Below, piece after piece: positions 1 to 8,453 of a stretch of 64,000 nt of DNA. The DNA comes from Verrucomicrobiota bacterium (lineage in GTDB: Bacteria; Verrucomicrobiota; Verrucomicrobiia; Opitutales; Opitutaceae). The position numbers and the translations under genes are program-made. How positions within the stretch are numbered: position 1 is the first letter of the stretch; each line of letters starts with the position of its first letter. Location of the stretch: positions 62,001 through 126,000 of the forward strand of contig JAEZGX010000011.1 of NCBI GenBank assembly GCA_023416735.1. The letters run 5' to 3'. The notes beneath the pieces were generated by a model that worked only from the letters and a program-made list of their open reading frames with translations, was not told the origin of the DNA and ran no database searches.

Positions 1-2
1 TC

Positions 3-833
3 TTCCCCGCCATCGCCACAGCCGCCACGCTCGTCGTGTGGCTCGCGAGTCCGCTCATCTATTACCAAACCGCGCGGCTCTCCATGAGCCATAGCCAGGT
101 CTTCGTCCTGGCCATGCTCGCCTTCTGGTCGGCTCTGCGTATCCGCGAGTCAGATACGCCGGCGCCCCGATTCTGGGCGCTCCTCGGCTTCGCCTCCGCG
201 ATGCTCTTCGTCACGCGCAACGTCGCCCTCATCTACCTCGCGATGCCCGCCGCGATCATCGTTCCTCGTCTGCGCTCCACCCGCGCCATTGCCGCCCTCG
301 TCGGCGGCGCGTTCGTTCCGGCCGCCCTCCAGCTCATCGCCTGGCGAATCCTGTTCGGCTCATGGATCGCCTACACTTACGGCGGCGAGCGTTTCGATTT
401 CTCCCGCTTCTATCTCTTCGAGGTCCTCTTCTCTCCCCGTCACGGCTGGTTCTACTGGCATCCTCTTCTTCTGCCCGCCATCGCCGCTTTCGCGATCTGG
501 GGCTGGCGTCGTCTCGACGGCCTTACATGGCTGATCTCCCTCGCTTTCATCGTTGTGCTCCACGCCGCCTGGCCCACGTGGTGGCTCGGTTCGTCCTTCG
601 GCTACCGCGGTTTCGAAGTTCCCACGCTCTTCGCCATGATCGGTTTCGCCGCGCTGCTCTCCGCCGCCGTGCCGCGCAAATCCTTCCGCATCGCCGTCAC
701 CGCCGCCGCTCTCGTCGCCGTGGTTTGGAACCTCGCTCTTTTCGCCCTCTTCCTCACGCAACGCATTCCACGTCAGGATCCCGTCACCTATTCAGACGCC
801 GCCCAAGCCCTCTTCCATTGGTTTGCCCCCTAG
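3..833 (+). CDS. Multi-pass membrane protein, probable lipid-linked-sugar glycosyltransferase (5'-truncated)
   Basis: The reading frame is open to the left edge of the window, so the N-terminus is missing; the GTG at 36 is internal to this frame rather than a convincing start. The visible ~276 residues are mostly hydrophobic membrane segments (for example residues around ALIYLAMPAAIIV and AALVAVVWNLALFALFL), separated by short basic or aromatic loops. The hydrophobic pattern, the loop after FSPRHGWFYWHPLLL and the downstream glycosyltransferase neighbours fit the C-terminal half of a GT39/ArnT-like membrane glycosyltransferase that takes sugars from a polyprenyl carrier. The catalytic acidic loop lies in the missing part, so this is inference. 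Another polytopic membrane protein is possible. Confidence 0.55.
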   Translation, partial: FPAIATAATLVVWLASPLIYYQTARLSMSHSQVFVLAMLAFWSALRIRESDTPAPRFWALLGFASAMLFVTRNVALIYLAMPAAIIVPRLRSTRAIAALVGGAFVPAALQLIAWRILFGSWIAYTYGGERFDFSRFYLFEVLFSPRHGWFYWHPLLLPAIAAFAIWGWRRLDGLTWLISLAFIVVLHAAWPTWWLGSSFGYRGFEVPTLFAMIGFAALLSAAVPRKSFRIAVTAAALVAVVWNLALFALFLTQRIPRQDPVTYSDAAQALFHWFAP

Positions 834-835
834 TT

Positions 836-861
836 GGGGCGGAAGGCGTTAGCCTTTCCCT
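836..861. repeat. Small stem-loop word at the end of the first gene
   Basis: GGAAGGC (841-847) pairs with GCCTTTCC (852-859) across a GTTA loop with one bulged T. It lies 7 bases after the TAG stop of the preceding gene. There is no T-run on the plus strand, so it is at best a weak 3'-end hairpin. It belongs with the other short intergenic words of this genome. Confidence 0.4.
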
Positions 862-926
862 CGGCCCCCTCCCGGGTTTCGAGTTTGCCAACCCCTAGCC
901 GCCACCTAGCCTCCCCCGCTCGTTCC

Positions 927-2123
927 ATGGCGCTATCATTTTTCCTTAAAGAGAAGAAAGGCATCCTCGCGCGCTGTCGCGACGACTACGCAACGAAGAT
1001 GCGCCTGCGCTACGCGCCCTACTACCACGCCATGGAATGGCAGCAGGGCACGACCGTAAAACTCGACGGCCGCGAGATGATCATGCTCTCCAGCAACGAT
1101 TACCTCGGCCTTTCCTTCCACCCGAAGGTCATCGAAGCCGGCCGCGCCGCGATGCAAAAATGGGGCACGAGCACCACCGGCGCTCGCCCCTCGAACGGCT
1201 CCCGCGCTTACCACCTCCGCCTCGAGGAAAAACTCGCCGCCTTCCTCGGCCGCGAAGCCTGCCACATCCACTCCGCCGGCTACCTTTCCTGCCTCTCCAG
1301 CGTCGCCTCCTTCGCCCAAAAGGGCGATGTCATCTACGCCGACAAAAACATTCACTCGTGCCTTTGGGACGGCATCCGCCTCTCCCTCGCCACCGTCGAA
1401 CGCTTCTCGCACAACAGCCCCGACGACCTTCGCACCGTCATCGCCGCCACTCAATCCGACGCCCCCAAGATGCTCGTCGTCGAGGGCGTTTACTCGATGG
1501 AAGGCCACATCGCGCGCCTCCCTGAGCTCATCGACATTGCCGACGAAGCATCCTGCTTCTCCGTCCTCGACGATGCGCATGGCTTCGGCGTTCTCGGCCG
1601 CCAGGGCCGCGGCACCATCGATCACTTCAAGCTCAACGATCGCGTCGACGTCGTCTGCGGCTCCCTCTCGAAATCCCTCGCCAGCACCGGCGGCTTCATC
1701 GCCGCCTCGCGCGACGTCATCGAATATCTCCGCTCCCACTCGCGCCAGACGATCTTCAGCGCCGCCATCAGCCCCGCTCAGGCGGCCTGCGCCGAAGCCG
1801 CACTCGAGGTCATGCAGACCGAGCCGGAACATCACGAGCGCCTCTGGTCCAACACCCGGAAATACCGTGCGATGCTGAAAAACCTCGGCCTCGACCTCTG
1901 GGGCAGCGAAACCCCCGCCATTCCCATCGTCCTCGGCTCGAAAGAGCGCGTTTATCCTTTCTGGCGCGCGCTCATGGACAAAGGCGTCTTCACCGTCATG
2001 TCCATCGCCCCCGCCGTTCCGGCCGGCAAGGATCTCATCCGCACCGCGATTTCCGCCATGCACACCGACGAGCAACTCGAAAAGATCGCCGACGCCATGG
2101 CCTACGCCGTCAAACGGTTGTAG
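927..2123 (+). CDS. Alpha-oxoamine synthase (BioF/Kbl/serine palmitoyltransferase family)
   Basis: This is a PLP-dependent enzyme of 398 residues that should condense an amino acid with an acyl-CoA or acyl-ACP, with loss of CO2. The family signs are clear: SNDYLGLS near residue 57, DDAHGFGVLG near 214 (PLP-ring Asp and His), and SLSKSLASTGGF with the Schiff-base lysine near 249. The SKSLAS-GGF form and the tail SETPAIPIVLG are closer to serine-palmitoyltransferase-like members than to classical BioF (biotin) or Kbl (threonine breakdown), but the substrate cannot be read from sequence. The ATG at 927 is preferred to the upstream GTG at 834 because the extra 31 residues are low in family character and overlap a repeat. 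Glycosyltransferase genes flank it, so a lipid role is conceivable. Confidence 0.85.
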   Translation: MALSFFLKEKKGILARCRDDYATKMRLRYAPYYHAMEWQQGTTVKLDGREMIMLSSNDYLGLSFHPKVIEAGRAAMQKWGTSTTGARPSNGSRAYHLRLEEKLAAFLGREACHIHSAGYLSCLSSVASFAQKGDVIYADKNIHSCLWDGIRLSLATVERFSHNSPDDLRTVIAATQSDAPKMLVVEGVYSMEGHIARLPELIDIADEASCFSVLDDAHGFGVLGRQGRGTIDHFKLNDRVDVVCGSLSKSLASTGGFIAASRDVIEYLRSHSRQTIFSAAISPAQAACAEAALEVMQTEPEHHERLWSNTRKYRAMLKNLGLDLWGSETPAIPIVLGSKERVYPFWRALMDKGVFTVMSIAPAVPAGKDLIRTAISAMHTDEQLEKIADAMAYAVKRL

Positions 2124-2175
2124 CCCCCGCTCAGACGAGCGCGGTGCTCCACCGCAGAACTCGTCCGCGGAACTG

Positions 2176-3213
2176 CTACTGCTCTAACCCGCGCCGCAAC
2201 ACCTCCGCCGCGGCCGCCCACGTCGGCAATTCCCGCGTCACCGTGGCGCGCACCAATTCCTCGCGTAACGCCTCGCTCTCGATCACCGCCCGCAACGCCG
2301 TCTCCCACGCCTCGCGATCGTTCACCGCCACCGCGACGCACCCGCCTCCGTCCGCGTTCTCGCGCAGCACCGGCAAATCGCTGCACACGCACGGCACGCC
2401 GCGCCACAGCGATTCCAACAGCGGCAGCCCGCACCCTTCGGTAATCGTCGGAAACACGGTTGCGCGCACGCTCCCATAAAGCCGCGCCAACAACGCGTCG
2501 CTGGCCGCTTCGTGGTAGTTCAATCCCGGATACCGCCGCGACAGCTCCCGGATCCGCCGCACAATCGGCTTTCCAAAATGCGGATTCACCCGCCCGACGA
2601 TGTGCAGCTCGAACTCGAGCCCGCCGCCCCACAACTCCTCACACACGTCCAACAAAAACGTCTGATTCTTCCGGGGCTCCAAAATCCCCACGCACAACAA
2701 ACCCGCCGCACTCGTCCGTGACGCTCCGTCGCCGCCGTTGGTATTTCCCCTTCGCCGCTCCGCCCCATCGAAATCCGCCCCCAACGGCAGCACTTCCACC
2801 GCCGGCGTCCGCTCCAGCCCCATCCAGCTCCAATACCCCAACAACTCCTCCCGACTCGCCGCCGAAATCGCCCACACGCGCTCAAACTCGGCCAGCATCT
2901 TCATGTAATGCGGATGCCTCGCCACACTCTGCGGCCACGTGATGTGCGGGTGCTTCATTGGAATCGCATCCGCAAAAATTGCCGCTGTCCGACACCGCCG
3001 CGACCGCACGAATTCCCCTATGCCCGGACGTTCGATCTCCGAAAACAGCTCGCTCGTCACAAACCAGTCCTCTTTCCCCAACCGCTCCCGCCCCTCCGTC
3101 CAACTTCCCGCCTGCGCCTCCCGACCGAGCTCACGCCGCAGCCGCTCGCTCATTCGCGCCAGCCCCGAGCGATGCTTCGCCGCCCCCGTTTTCGTCGTAT
3201 CGAAAAAAATCAT
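2176..3213 (-). CDS. Glycosyltransferase family 4 (GT-B fold)
   Basis: 345-residue cytoplasmic or membrane-associated glycosyltransferase expected to transfer a sugar from a nucleotide-sugar to an envelope glycan or lipid acceptor. The C-terminal half carries the Glycos_transf_1 pattern: VGILEPRKNQTFLL (start of the donor domain) and TEGCGLPLLESLWRGVP with the E-x7-E pair. The N-terminal half has the GT4-like H-x-T-WP region (HITWPQSVARHP). The ATG at 3213 is chosen because it lies just 7 bases after the stop of the upstream glycosyltransferase gene (3221-4465) and leaves out a long junk extension. The two genes form a minus-strand operon. The acceptor and donor sugars are unknown. Confidence 0.88.
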   Translation of the reverse strand: MIFFDTTKTGAAKHRSGLARMSERLRRELGREAQAGSWTEGRERLGKEDWFVTSELFSEIERPGIGEFVRSRRCRTAAIFADAIPMKHPHITWPQSVARHPHYMKMLAEFERVWAISAASREELLGYWSWMGLERTPAVEVLPLGADFDGAERRRGNTNGGDGASRTSAAGLLCVGILEPRKNQTFLLDVCEELWGGGLEFELHIVGRVNPHFGKPIVRRIRELSRRYPGLNYHEAASDALLARLYGSVRATVFPTITEGCGLPLLESLWRGVPCVCSDLPVLRENADGGGCVAVAVNDREAWETALRAVIESEALREELVRATVTRELPTWAAAAEVLRRGLEQ

Positions 3214-3220
3214 ACCGCCT

Positions 3221-4465
3221 TCAGCAATTCGTGCCCCTTCGTGTCCATTCGTGGTTCGCATCCATCGCCCGCCGAAACTGCGCGAGCACCTGCTCCGCGT
3301 TGCGATGCGCATCGAAGTTCTCCTCCACCCAGCGCCTCGCTCCACTCCGCAATCGCTCCGCCAGTTTATCATCGTTCGCCACCCGTCGCAGCGCCGCCAC
3401 CCACGCTTCCGGTTTCGTCACGTCCGCGACCAGTCCCGATACCCCATCCGTCACCGCCTCGGTCGTCGCCGCCGCCGGCGACGTCACCACCACCGCGCCA
3501 ATCGCCATCGCTTCCGGAATCACATTCGGCAGCCCGTCGCGATCCCCGCTCGCCGCCACCACGCCCGAATGCACCAACACGTCCGCCCACGTCAGCTGCA
3601 ACCACACGTCATGCTGCGCCAAATGCCCGGTGAAGGCCACCGATCCTGCGACGCCTAGTTTTCCCGCCAGCGCCTCCAACTCCTCCCGCAGCGGCCCGTC
3701 ACCCACGATCCGCGCCTCGAACGCCACCCCGGCCTTCTTCAGCGCCGCATAAATCCGCATCTGGTGCCGCAGCCCTTTTTTCTCCACGAGCCGCGCAATG
3801 CACACGATCCGCAGCCGCGTCCGATCCGCGCGCAGCGGCTTCAACGCCGGCAGCTGCTCCAGTCCGCGCCGGATGCACACGATTTTCTCCGCCGCCAGGC
3901 CGCGCGCGATCAGCGCCGCCCGCCCCATCTCCGTCGACGTATGCACGAAGGCCGCATGCTCCAACTTGTCGTTCAGCCACCAATCCCCGCCGTGCTCAAA
4001 AATATCATACGCATGCGCCGCCGCGCTGAACCGATGCCCATCCAACCGCCACAACAACCACGCCGCCGTCGCCGGCGCCCCGCCCCACGCCGCATGCACC
4101 AGCGCCGGTCGCTCCCGCCTAAACTCCCGCGCAAACAAGCACGCGAATCCCGCCCCGAGCATGTTCTCCCAAAAATTCAGCCATGAGGGCGCCTTCCGCG
4201 TAAACAGCCCGTGCAACACCTGCCGCAACACCTCCGGTCGCCGCCACGACTCATACGGTATCATCCAAAACAGCGTCAGCAGCCGCCATTTGTTGAACCG
4301 TCTCACCGGCACGCCGCGAAAACTCCCGCCGCCCCCCCAGAGTGAATACAGCTTCAACTCCACCCCATGCGCGCGCATCGCGATGATCTCCCGCTGGAGA
4401 AAGGTCTCCGTCGCTTTCGGAAAGGTCGTGAACAAATAGGCAATGACAGGCTCGCGCGCAGACAA
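3221..4465 (-). CDS. Glycosyltransferase family 4, exopolysaccharide type
   Basis: GT-B glycosyltransferase of about 414 residues. It opens with IAYLFTTFPKATETFLQREI, a start typical of colanic-acid-type (WcaL-like) transferases. The C-terminal half has IARLVEKKGL, IVGDGPLREELEALAG and the donor-site loop DGLPNVIPEAMAIGAVVV with the E-x7-type motif. No ATG or GTG lies near the family N-terminus, so the TTG at 4465 is the best start, and it is uncertain by several codons. The gene is first in a two-gene operon with the next glycosyltransferase. Its last ~10 codons (ANHEWTRRGTNC tail) are made of a dispersed TTCGTG repeat word, so the tail is probably not part of the folded enzyme. Confidence 0.85.
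   Translation of the reverse strand: MSAREPVIAYLFTTFPKATETFLQREIIAMRAHGVELKLYSLWGGGGSFRGVPVRRFNKWRLLTLFWMIPYESWRRPEVLRQVLHGLFTRKAPSWLNFWENMLGAGFACLFAREFRRERPALVHAAWGGAPATAAWLLWRLDGHRFSAAAHAYDIFEHGGDWWLNDKLEHAAFVHTSTEMGRAALIARGLAAEKIVCIRRGLEQLPALKPLRADRTRLRIVCIARLVEKKGLRHQMRIYAALKKAGVAFEARIVGDGPLREELEALAGKLGVAGSVAFTGHLAQHDVWLQLTWADVLVHSGVVAASGDRDGLPNVIPEAMAIGAVVVTSPAAATTEAVTDGVSGLVADVTKPEAWVAALRRVANDDKLAERLRSGARRWVEENFDAHRNAEQVLAQFRRAMDANHEWTRRGTNC
3229..3257. repeat. TTCGTG word array inside the 3' end of a glycosyltransferase gene
   Basis: Three spaced copies of TTCGTG occur (TTCGTGcccc, TTCGTGTcca, TTCGTGGttcg), the same family as the arrays at 6980, 19042 and 36585. Here the array is read in-frame on the minus strand and codes for the C-terminal tail NHEWTRRGTN of the glycosyltransferase ending at 3221. 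Confidence 0.75.
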
Positions 4466-4618
4466 GATGCCGCACGCTAAAACGCCCGCCCCAACCCGGC
4501 CAAGCGGTAAACAACAAACAACCGCTGGGACGAGGCGCCCCGCCAGCCGCACGCGCGTCCCGCCAGACTCGACACCACCCGCCGCCCCGCTTTCCTCTCC
4601 TCTCTCGCGCTCACCGCC

Positions 4619-5467
4619 ATGTCCACGTCCCTCGCCATCCTCGCTCCCGGCCTCCTCGGCGGCTCCGTCGCGCGGGCCGCCCGCGCCCACGGCATCGCGA
4701 ATCGCATCGCCATCTGGGCTCGCCGCCCCGAAACCCGACTTTCTCTTCGCGAGCAACCGTGGTGCGACTCCGTGGCCGACACCCCCGAAGCCGCCGTCCA
4801 AAACGCCTCCCTCGTCGTCATCGCCGCCCCGGTCGATCGCATCGTCGATCTCACCCGCCAAATTGCCCCGCACCTCGCACCCGGCGCCATCGTTACCGAC
4901 GTCGGCAGCGTCAAAGGTGAAATCTCTCGTCTTGGCCACGCCGCTCTCGCCGGCCGCGCCCATTTCGTCGGCGCCCATCCCATGGCCGGCTCCGAAAAAA
5001 CCGGCTGGGAACACGGCACGCGCGATCTCTTCAACAATCGCACCTGTTTCATCACCCCGCTGCCGGAAACCGATCCCGCTGCCGCCGAAACCGTCACGCG
5101 TTTCTGGCGCGATCTTGGCGCCGAGCCCGTCACCGTTTCACCCGACACCCACGACGAAATCGTCGCCCACATCAGCCATCTTCCCCAAGTCCTCGCGTCC
5201 ACGCTCTGCGCCTTCCTCGCCCGCAAAAACCCAAACTGGCGTAATCACGCCGGCGGCGGACTCCGCGACACCACGCGCATCGCCGCCAGCGATCCGCAAC
5301 TCTGGCGCACCATCCTCGAACAAAACCGCGATGAGGTCCTCCGAGCCCTCACCGAATTCGAAAACGAACTCCACGCCTTCAAAGCCGCTCTCGCCAACCG
5401 CGACTTCCCCGAGGTCGTCACCCACCTCCAACGCGGCCACGACTACCGCCGCCAATTCCGCTCCTGA
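4619..5467 (+). CDS. tyrA: Prephenate dehydrogenase
   Basis: NAD(P)-dependent oxidative decarboxylation of prephenate to 4-hydroxyphenylpyruvate in tyrosine synthesis. The 282-residue protein has the N-terminal dinucleotide loop GLLGGS (10-15), DVGSVKGE near 97, HPMAGSE near 120, and the substrate-side DTHDEIVAHISHLPQ near 176-190 with the conserved histidines. The length matches stand-alone TyrA without a chorismate mutase or ACT domain. The start ATG at 4619 fits the family N-terminus. aroA follows 174 bases downstream on the same strand and then cmk, an aromatic-amino-acid/nucleotide housekeeping grouping common in bacteria. Confidence 0.93.
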   Translation: MSTSLAILAPGLLGGSVARAARAHGIANRIAIWARRPETRLSLREQPWCDSVADTPEAAVQNASLVVIAAPVDRIVDLTRQIAPHLAPGAIVTDVGSVKGEISRLGHAALAGRAHFVGAHPMAGSEKTGWEHGTRDLFNNRTCFITPLPETDPAAAETVTRFWRDLGAEPVTVSPDTHDEIVAHISHLPQVLASTLCAFLARKNPNWRNHAGGGLRDTTRIAASDPQLWRTILEQNRDEVLRALTEFENELHAFKAALANRDFPEVVTHLQRGHDYRRQFRS

Positions 5468-5477
5468 AGCGCAGTGT

Positions 5478-5510
5478 GTCCTTCTGAGCGAAGCGAAGTT
5501 CAGCCGAAGG
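5478..5510. repeat. Dispersed word of the TTCTGAGCGAAGCGAAG type
   Basis: The stretch CCTTCTGAGCGAAGCGAAG followed by TTCAGCCGAAGG sits between tyrA and aroA. Words of the form ATTCTGAGCGAAGCGAAGAAT recur in intergenic DNA of many environmental bacterial genomes. It has no coding role visible here. Confidence 0.6.
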
Positions 5511-5641
5511 CTAGCCCGACATCCACTTGGCCCTCGTCAGCCGCGCCCATTCACGAACCATCCTCGTCGTTCAACAGCACAACCGCCTGTCGCCTCCCGC
5601 CACCCACACGCGCTAAACACGCGCCACACACACCCTCCTAG

Positions 5642-6937
5642 ATGCCGCTCCCTCCCGTCCTTCCTATCCGCCCGTTCACCCAACCCGTCCGCGGCTCCGT
5701 CGTCCTTCCCGGCTCCAAAAGCCTCACCAATCGCGCCCTCGCCCTCGCCGCGCTCGGCAACCAACCCGTCACTCTCTCCGGCGCCCTCTTCTCCGAGGAC
5801 ACACACTTGATGTCCGACGCGCTTCGCACGCTCGGCTTCGAAATCGCACTCAACGAGTCCGCCCGCGAAATCTCCTTCCGCCCCCAACCGCACGGCTACC
5901 CCACTCAACCCGTCGAACTCTTTGTCGGTCTCGCCGGCACCGCCGCCCGCTTCCTCACGGCCCTCTGCACCGCCGCCCCGCACGGCATTTACCGCATCGA
6001 TGGCATCCCGCAGATGCGCAAGCGCCCGATGAAACAACTCATCGACGCCCTTCGCTCCCTCGGCGCCGACATCCGCTGCACCGGCGAAGAAGGTTTCTTC
6101 CCGCTCGAAATCCACGCCCACGGACTTCGCGGCGGCTCCGTTTCCCTCGACGCCTCCGAAAGCAGTCAACTCCTCTCCGCGCTCCTCATGGTCGCGCCGC
6201 TCGCCGCCGCGCCCGTCGAAATCTCTCTCGTCGGCAGCGTCCGCTGGACGTTCGTCGAAATGACCCTCCGCCTCATGGGCGAGTTCGGTATCTCGATCCC
6301 GCGCCCGCCCGCCAACGCGCCTTTCCACATCTCACCGTCTTCTTACCGCGCGCAATCGCACTACGTCATCGAGCCCGACGCCACCGCCGCGAGCTACTTC
6401 CAAGCGCTTCCCGCGGTCGTCGGTGGCACGCTCGACCTCCCCGGCCTCCGCCCGCCCGGCCAAGGCCTGCAAGGCGATTCCGCCTTCATCGAATTCCTCA
6501 CTCGCTCCACGCAGCGCACACCCGATGCCGCGATCACCGAGGACTTCCGCGAAATCTCCGACACGTTTCTCACCCTCGCCGCCATCGCGCCGCTTCTCTC
6601 CGGTCCCACGCGCATCACCGGCATTGCCCACACGCGTAAACAGGAAACCGACCGCGTCGCCGGCATGGCCCGCGAACTCCAAAAACTCGGCCAGGACGTC
6701 GTCGAAACCGAAGACTCGCTCGCCATCACCCCGCGCCCACTCACGTCCGACGTCGAAATCGAAACCTACGGCGATCACCGCTTCGCCATGAGCTTCGCCA
6801 TCCTCGGCTGCCACGACCTCCACCGCGACGGACGCCCCTGGCTCTCCATCCGCAATCCCGCCTGCTGCGCCAAAACCTTCCCCAACTTCTTCGACGTCCT
6901 CGCCGAGATCCGGGCCAACTCCCACTCGGGTCGTTAA
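5642..6937 (+). CDS. aroA: 3-phosphoshikimate 1-carboxyvinyltransferase (EPSP synthase)
   Basis: Sixth step of the shikimate pathway: shikimate-3-phosphate plus phosphoenolpyruvate gives EPSP. The 431-residue length is typical. Diagnostic motifs are present: LPGSKSLTNRALAL near residue 21 (shikimate-3-phosphate/PEP binding Lys-Ser), LAGTAARFLTAL near 101, GIPQMRKRPMKQLIDAL near 121, SSQLLSALLMVAP near 178, and a C-terminal HTRKQETDRVAGMARELQKLG and DHRFAMSFAILG. The ATG at 5642 gives the expected N-terminus. It lies between tyrA and cmk, in the same direction as both. Confidence 0.95.
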   Translation: MPLPPVLPIRPFTQPVRGSVVLPGSKSLTNRALALAALGNQPVTLSGALFSEDTHLMSDALRTLGFEIALNESAREISFRPQPHGYPTQPVELFVGLAGTAARFLTALCTAAPHGIYRIDGIPQMRKRPMKQLIDALRSLGADIRCTGEEGFFPLEIHAHGLRGGSVSLDASESSQLLSALLMVAPLAAAPVEISLVGSVRWTFVEMTLRLMGEFGISIPRPPANAPFHISPSSYRAQSHYVIEPDATAASYFQALPAVVGGTLDLPGLRPPGQGLQGDSAFIEFLTRSTQRTPDAAITEDFREISDTFLTLAAIAPLLSGPTRITGIAHTRKQETDRVAGMARELQKLGQDVVETEDSLAITPRPLTSDVEIETYGDHRFAMSFAILGCHDLHRDGRPWLSIRNPACCAKTFPNFFDVLAEIRANSHSGR

Positions 6938-6979
6938 GAGCCAACTTCGTATAAACGGTCCCAAAATCTCTTCTCTCCT

Positions 6980-7006
6980 TTCGTGTAGTTCGTGTGTTTC
7001 GTGGAT
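6980..7006. repeat. TTCGTG word array before cmk
   Basis: Three TTCGTG words in tandem with 3-4 base spacers (TTCGTGTagTTCGTGTgtTTCGTGG). It fills most of the 77-base gap between aroA and cmk and ends 8 bases before the cmk GTG start, so it probably lies within the cmk leader. Confidence 0.8.
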
Positions 7007-7014
7007 CCTAAATC

Positions 7015-7692
7015 GTGACTCCTTCGCCCTTCATCATCGTCGCCATCGACGGCGGCGCCGCCTCCGGAAAATCCTCCACGTCGCGCGCCCTAAGCGAGAA
7101 ATTCAACCTGCTCCACGTCGACACCGGCTCCTTCTACCGCGCCGTCACCGCCGAACTCCTCCATCGCGGCGTCTCACCGCAAAATCACGACACGGTCAAA
7201 GCCGCCGTCGCCGCGCTTCAGTTCTCCACCTGCGTCACCGGCCGCTCCGCCGCCATGGAAATCGGCGGCCGCGTCATCCCCGATCCCGAAATCCGCACGC
7301 CCGCCGTCAACGCCTCCGTCGCGCTCTTCGCCGCCATCCCCGAGCTCCGCGCCGCACTCCTCGACTACCAACGCAGCCAGGCCGACACCGCGCGCACCCA
7401 CGACTTCCGCGGCCTCGTCATGGAGGGTCGCGACATCGGCTCGAAAATTTTTCCCGACGCCGACCTCCGCTTCTTCCTCTTCGCCGATCCCGAGGAACGC
7501 GCCCGCCGTCGCGAACAACAGGGTCAGCACGACCAGGTCGCGCGTCGCGACACCCTCGACCGCGCCCGCCTCGACGAAAGCCTTCGCGGCGCCACCGTCA
7601 TCGACAGCACCTTCCTCACGCTCGAACAAGTCGTCGCCCAAATGTCCGCCGCCATCGCCGCCAAACTCGGCTCCTCTTCCGCCTCCGCATGA
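7015..7692 (+). CDS. cmk: Cytidylate kinase
   Basis: Transfers phosphate from ATP to CMP or dCMP. The protein has 225 residues, the normal length for this family. The P-loop is GGAASGKSS (13-21). DTGSFYRAVT near 36 is the CMP-binding stretch (DTGxxYR), and the lid/Arg region RDIGSKIFPDADLRFFLFADPEERARRR is recognisable. The start is GTG at 7015; no earlier in-frame start fits. There is no Shine-Dalgarno sequence, but a TTCGTG repeat array lies directly upstream. The TGA stop overlaps the plsC ATG (ATGA), so the two genes are translationally coupled. Confidence 0.94.
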   Translation: MTPSPFIIVAIDGGAASGKSSTSRALSEKFNLLHVDTGSFYRAVTAELLHRGVSPQNHDTVKAAVAALQFSTCVTGRSAAMEIGGRVIPDPEIRTPAVNASVALFAAIPELRAALLDYQRSQADTARTHDFRGLVMEGRDIGSKIFPDADLRFFLFADPEERARRREQQGQHDQVARRDTLDRARLDESLRGATVIDSTFLTLEQVVAQMSAAIAAKLGSSSASA

Positions 7693-8351
7693 GCCGCGCC
7701 TTCCCGCAAAACGCGATGGAGCCGATCTACGGCTTCTTCCACTACGTCATCACCGTTCTCTACAGCATGCTGTTCCGCGGCGAGGTTAGCGGCCGTGAAA
7801 ATCTTCCTCACGACGGCGCCTTCCTCATCGCGGGCAACCATCTAAGCTTCCTCGATCCGCCGTTCATCGGCTGTCAGGTCCCGCGCCAGCTCTGCTTCTT
7901 CGCGCGCAAAACCCTCTGGAAACGCGGCGTCGCCTCATGGTGGCTCGACGCCGTCGGCACCATCCCCGTCGACCGCGACGGCGGCCAGGACGTCAGCGCG
8001 CTCAAACGCGTTCTTCGCGCCCTCAAGGACAACAAAGGCCTCATCCTCTTCCCCGAAGGCACGCGCTCACCCGACGGCCAGCTCCAATCCCCCAAAGCCG
8101 GCGTCGGCTTCATCGTCTGCCGCTCGCAAGTCCCGGTCGTTCCCGCTCGCATCTTCGGCTCCTTCGAGGCCTTCGGCAAAGGCGTGAAATTTCCGCGCCT
8201 CGGCACGCCCGTATCCGTCGTTTTTGGACGCCCGATTCCGCCCGCCGCCTACGACGCCCCCGAAGCCGGCAAGGACCGCTACCAAATCGCGAGCACCCGC
8301 ATCATGGCCGAAATCGCGAAACTCCAGCCCCCTCGCGAAACGGTGGTCTAA
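7689..8351 (+). CDS. plsC: 1-acyl-sn-glycerol-3-phosphate acyltransferase
   Basis: Adds the second acyl chain to lysophosphatidic acid at the inner membrane. The 220-residue protein has a hydrophobic N-terminal helix, the catalytic NHLSFLD box near residues 50-56 (NHx4D), the FPEGTRS substrate box near 121 and a VPVVPARIFG stretch near 148. The ATG at 7689 overlaps the cmk stop by four bases; an alternative ATG at 7716 would remove nine residues. A cmk-plsC pair is a common housekeeping arrangement. Confidence 0.92.
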   Translation: MSRAFPQNAMEPIYGFFHYVITVLYSMLFRGEVSGRENLPHDGAFLIAGNHLSFLDPPFIGCQVPRQLCFFARKTLWKRGVASWWLDAVGTIPVDRDGGQDVSALKRVLRALKDNKGLILFPEGTRSPDGQLQSPKAGVGFIVCRSQVPVVPARIFGSFEAFGKGVKFPRLGTPVSVVFGRPIPPAAYDAPEAGKDRYQIASTRIMAEIAKLQPPRETVV

Positions 8352-8390
8352 ATTAGAGAGCTCCGCCCCCCGTCCATCGCACGTCCGATC

Positions 8391-8433
8391 CGTGCTCGTG
8401 CTCTTAATCGTGCTCGTGCTCTTGCTCGTGCTC
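8391..8433. repeat. CGTGCTCGTGCTC tandem word array
   Basis: Short near-tandem units (CGTGCTCGTGCTCTT, AATCGTGCTCGTGCTC, TTGCTCGTGCTCC) lie between plsC and the convergent slyD-like gene. The central CTCTTAATCG is shared with the CTCGTTCTCGTT array at 16911, so the two arrays are variants of one element. The units are too short and irregular for a CRISPR array. Confidence 0.75.
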
Positions 8434-8453
8434 CGCCTGAACCGCGCGACCCG

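Noticed and set aside
936..2075. 379-codon minus-strand frame opposite the oxoamine synthase
   Set aside because: A GC-rich third-position shadow; the plus strand has all catalytic motifs.
4466..5014. Upstream extension of the second glycosyltransferase
   Set aside because: It overlaps tyrA on the other strand and is low in complexity; the family N-terminus begins near 4450.
8391..8433. CRISPR array
   Set aside because: Units are 6-15 bases, irregular and without distinct spacers; the same holds for the TTCGTG arrays.
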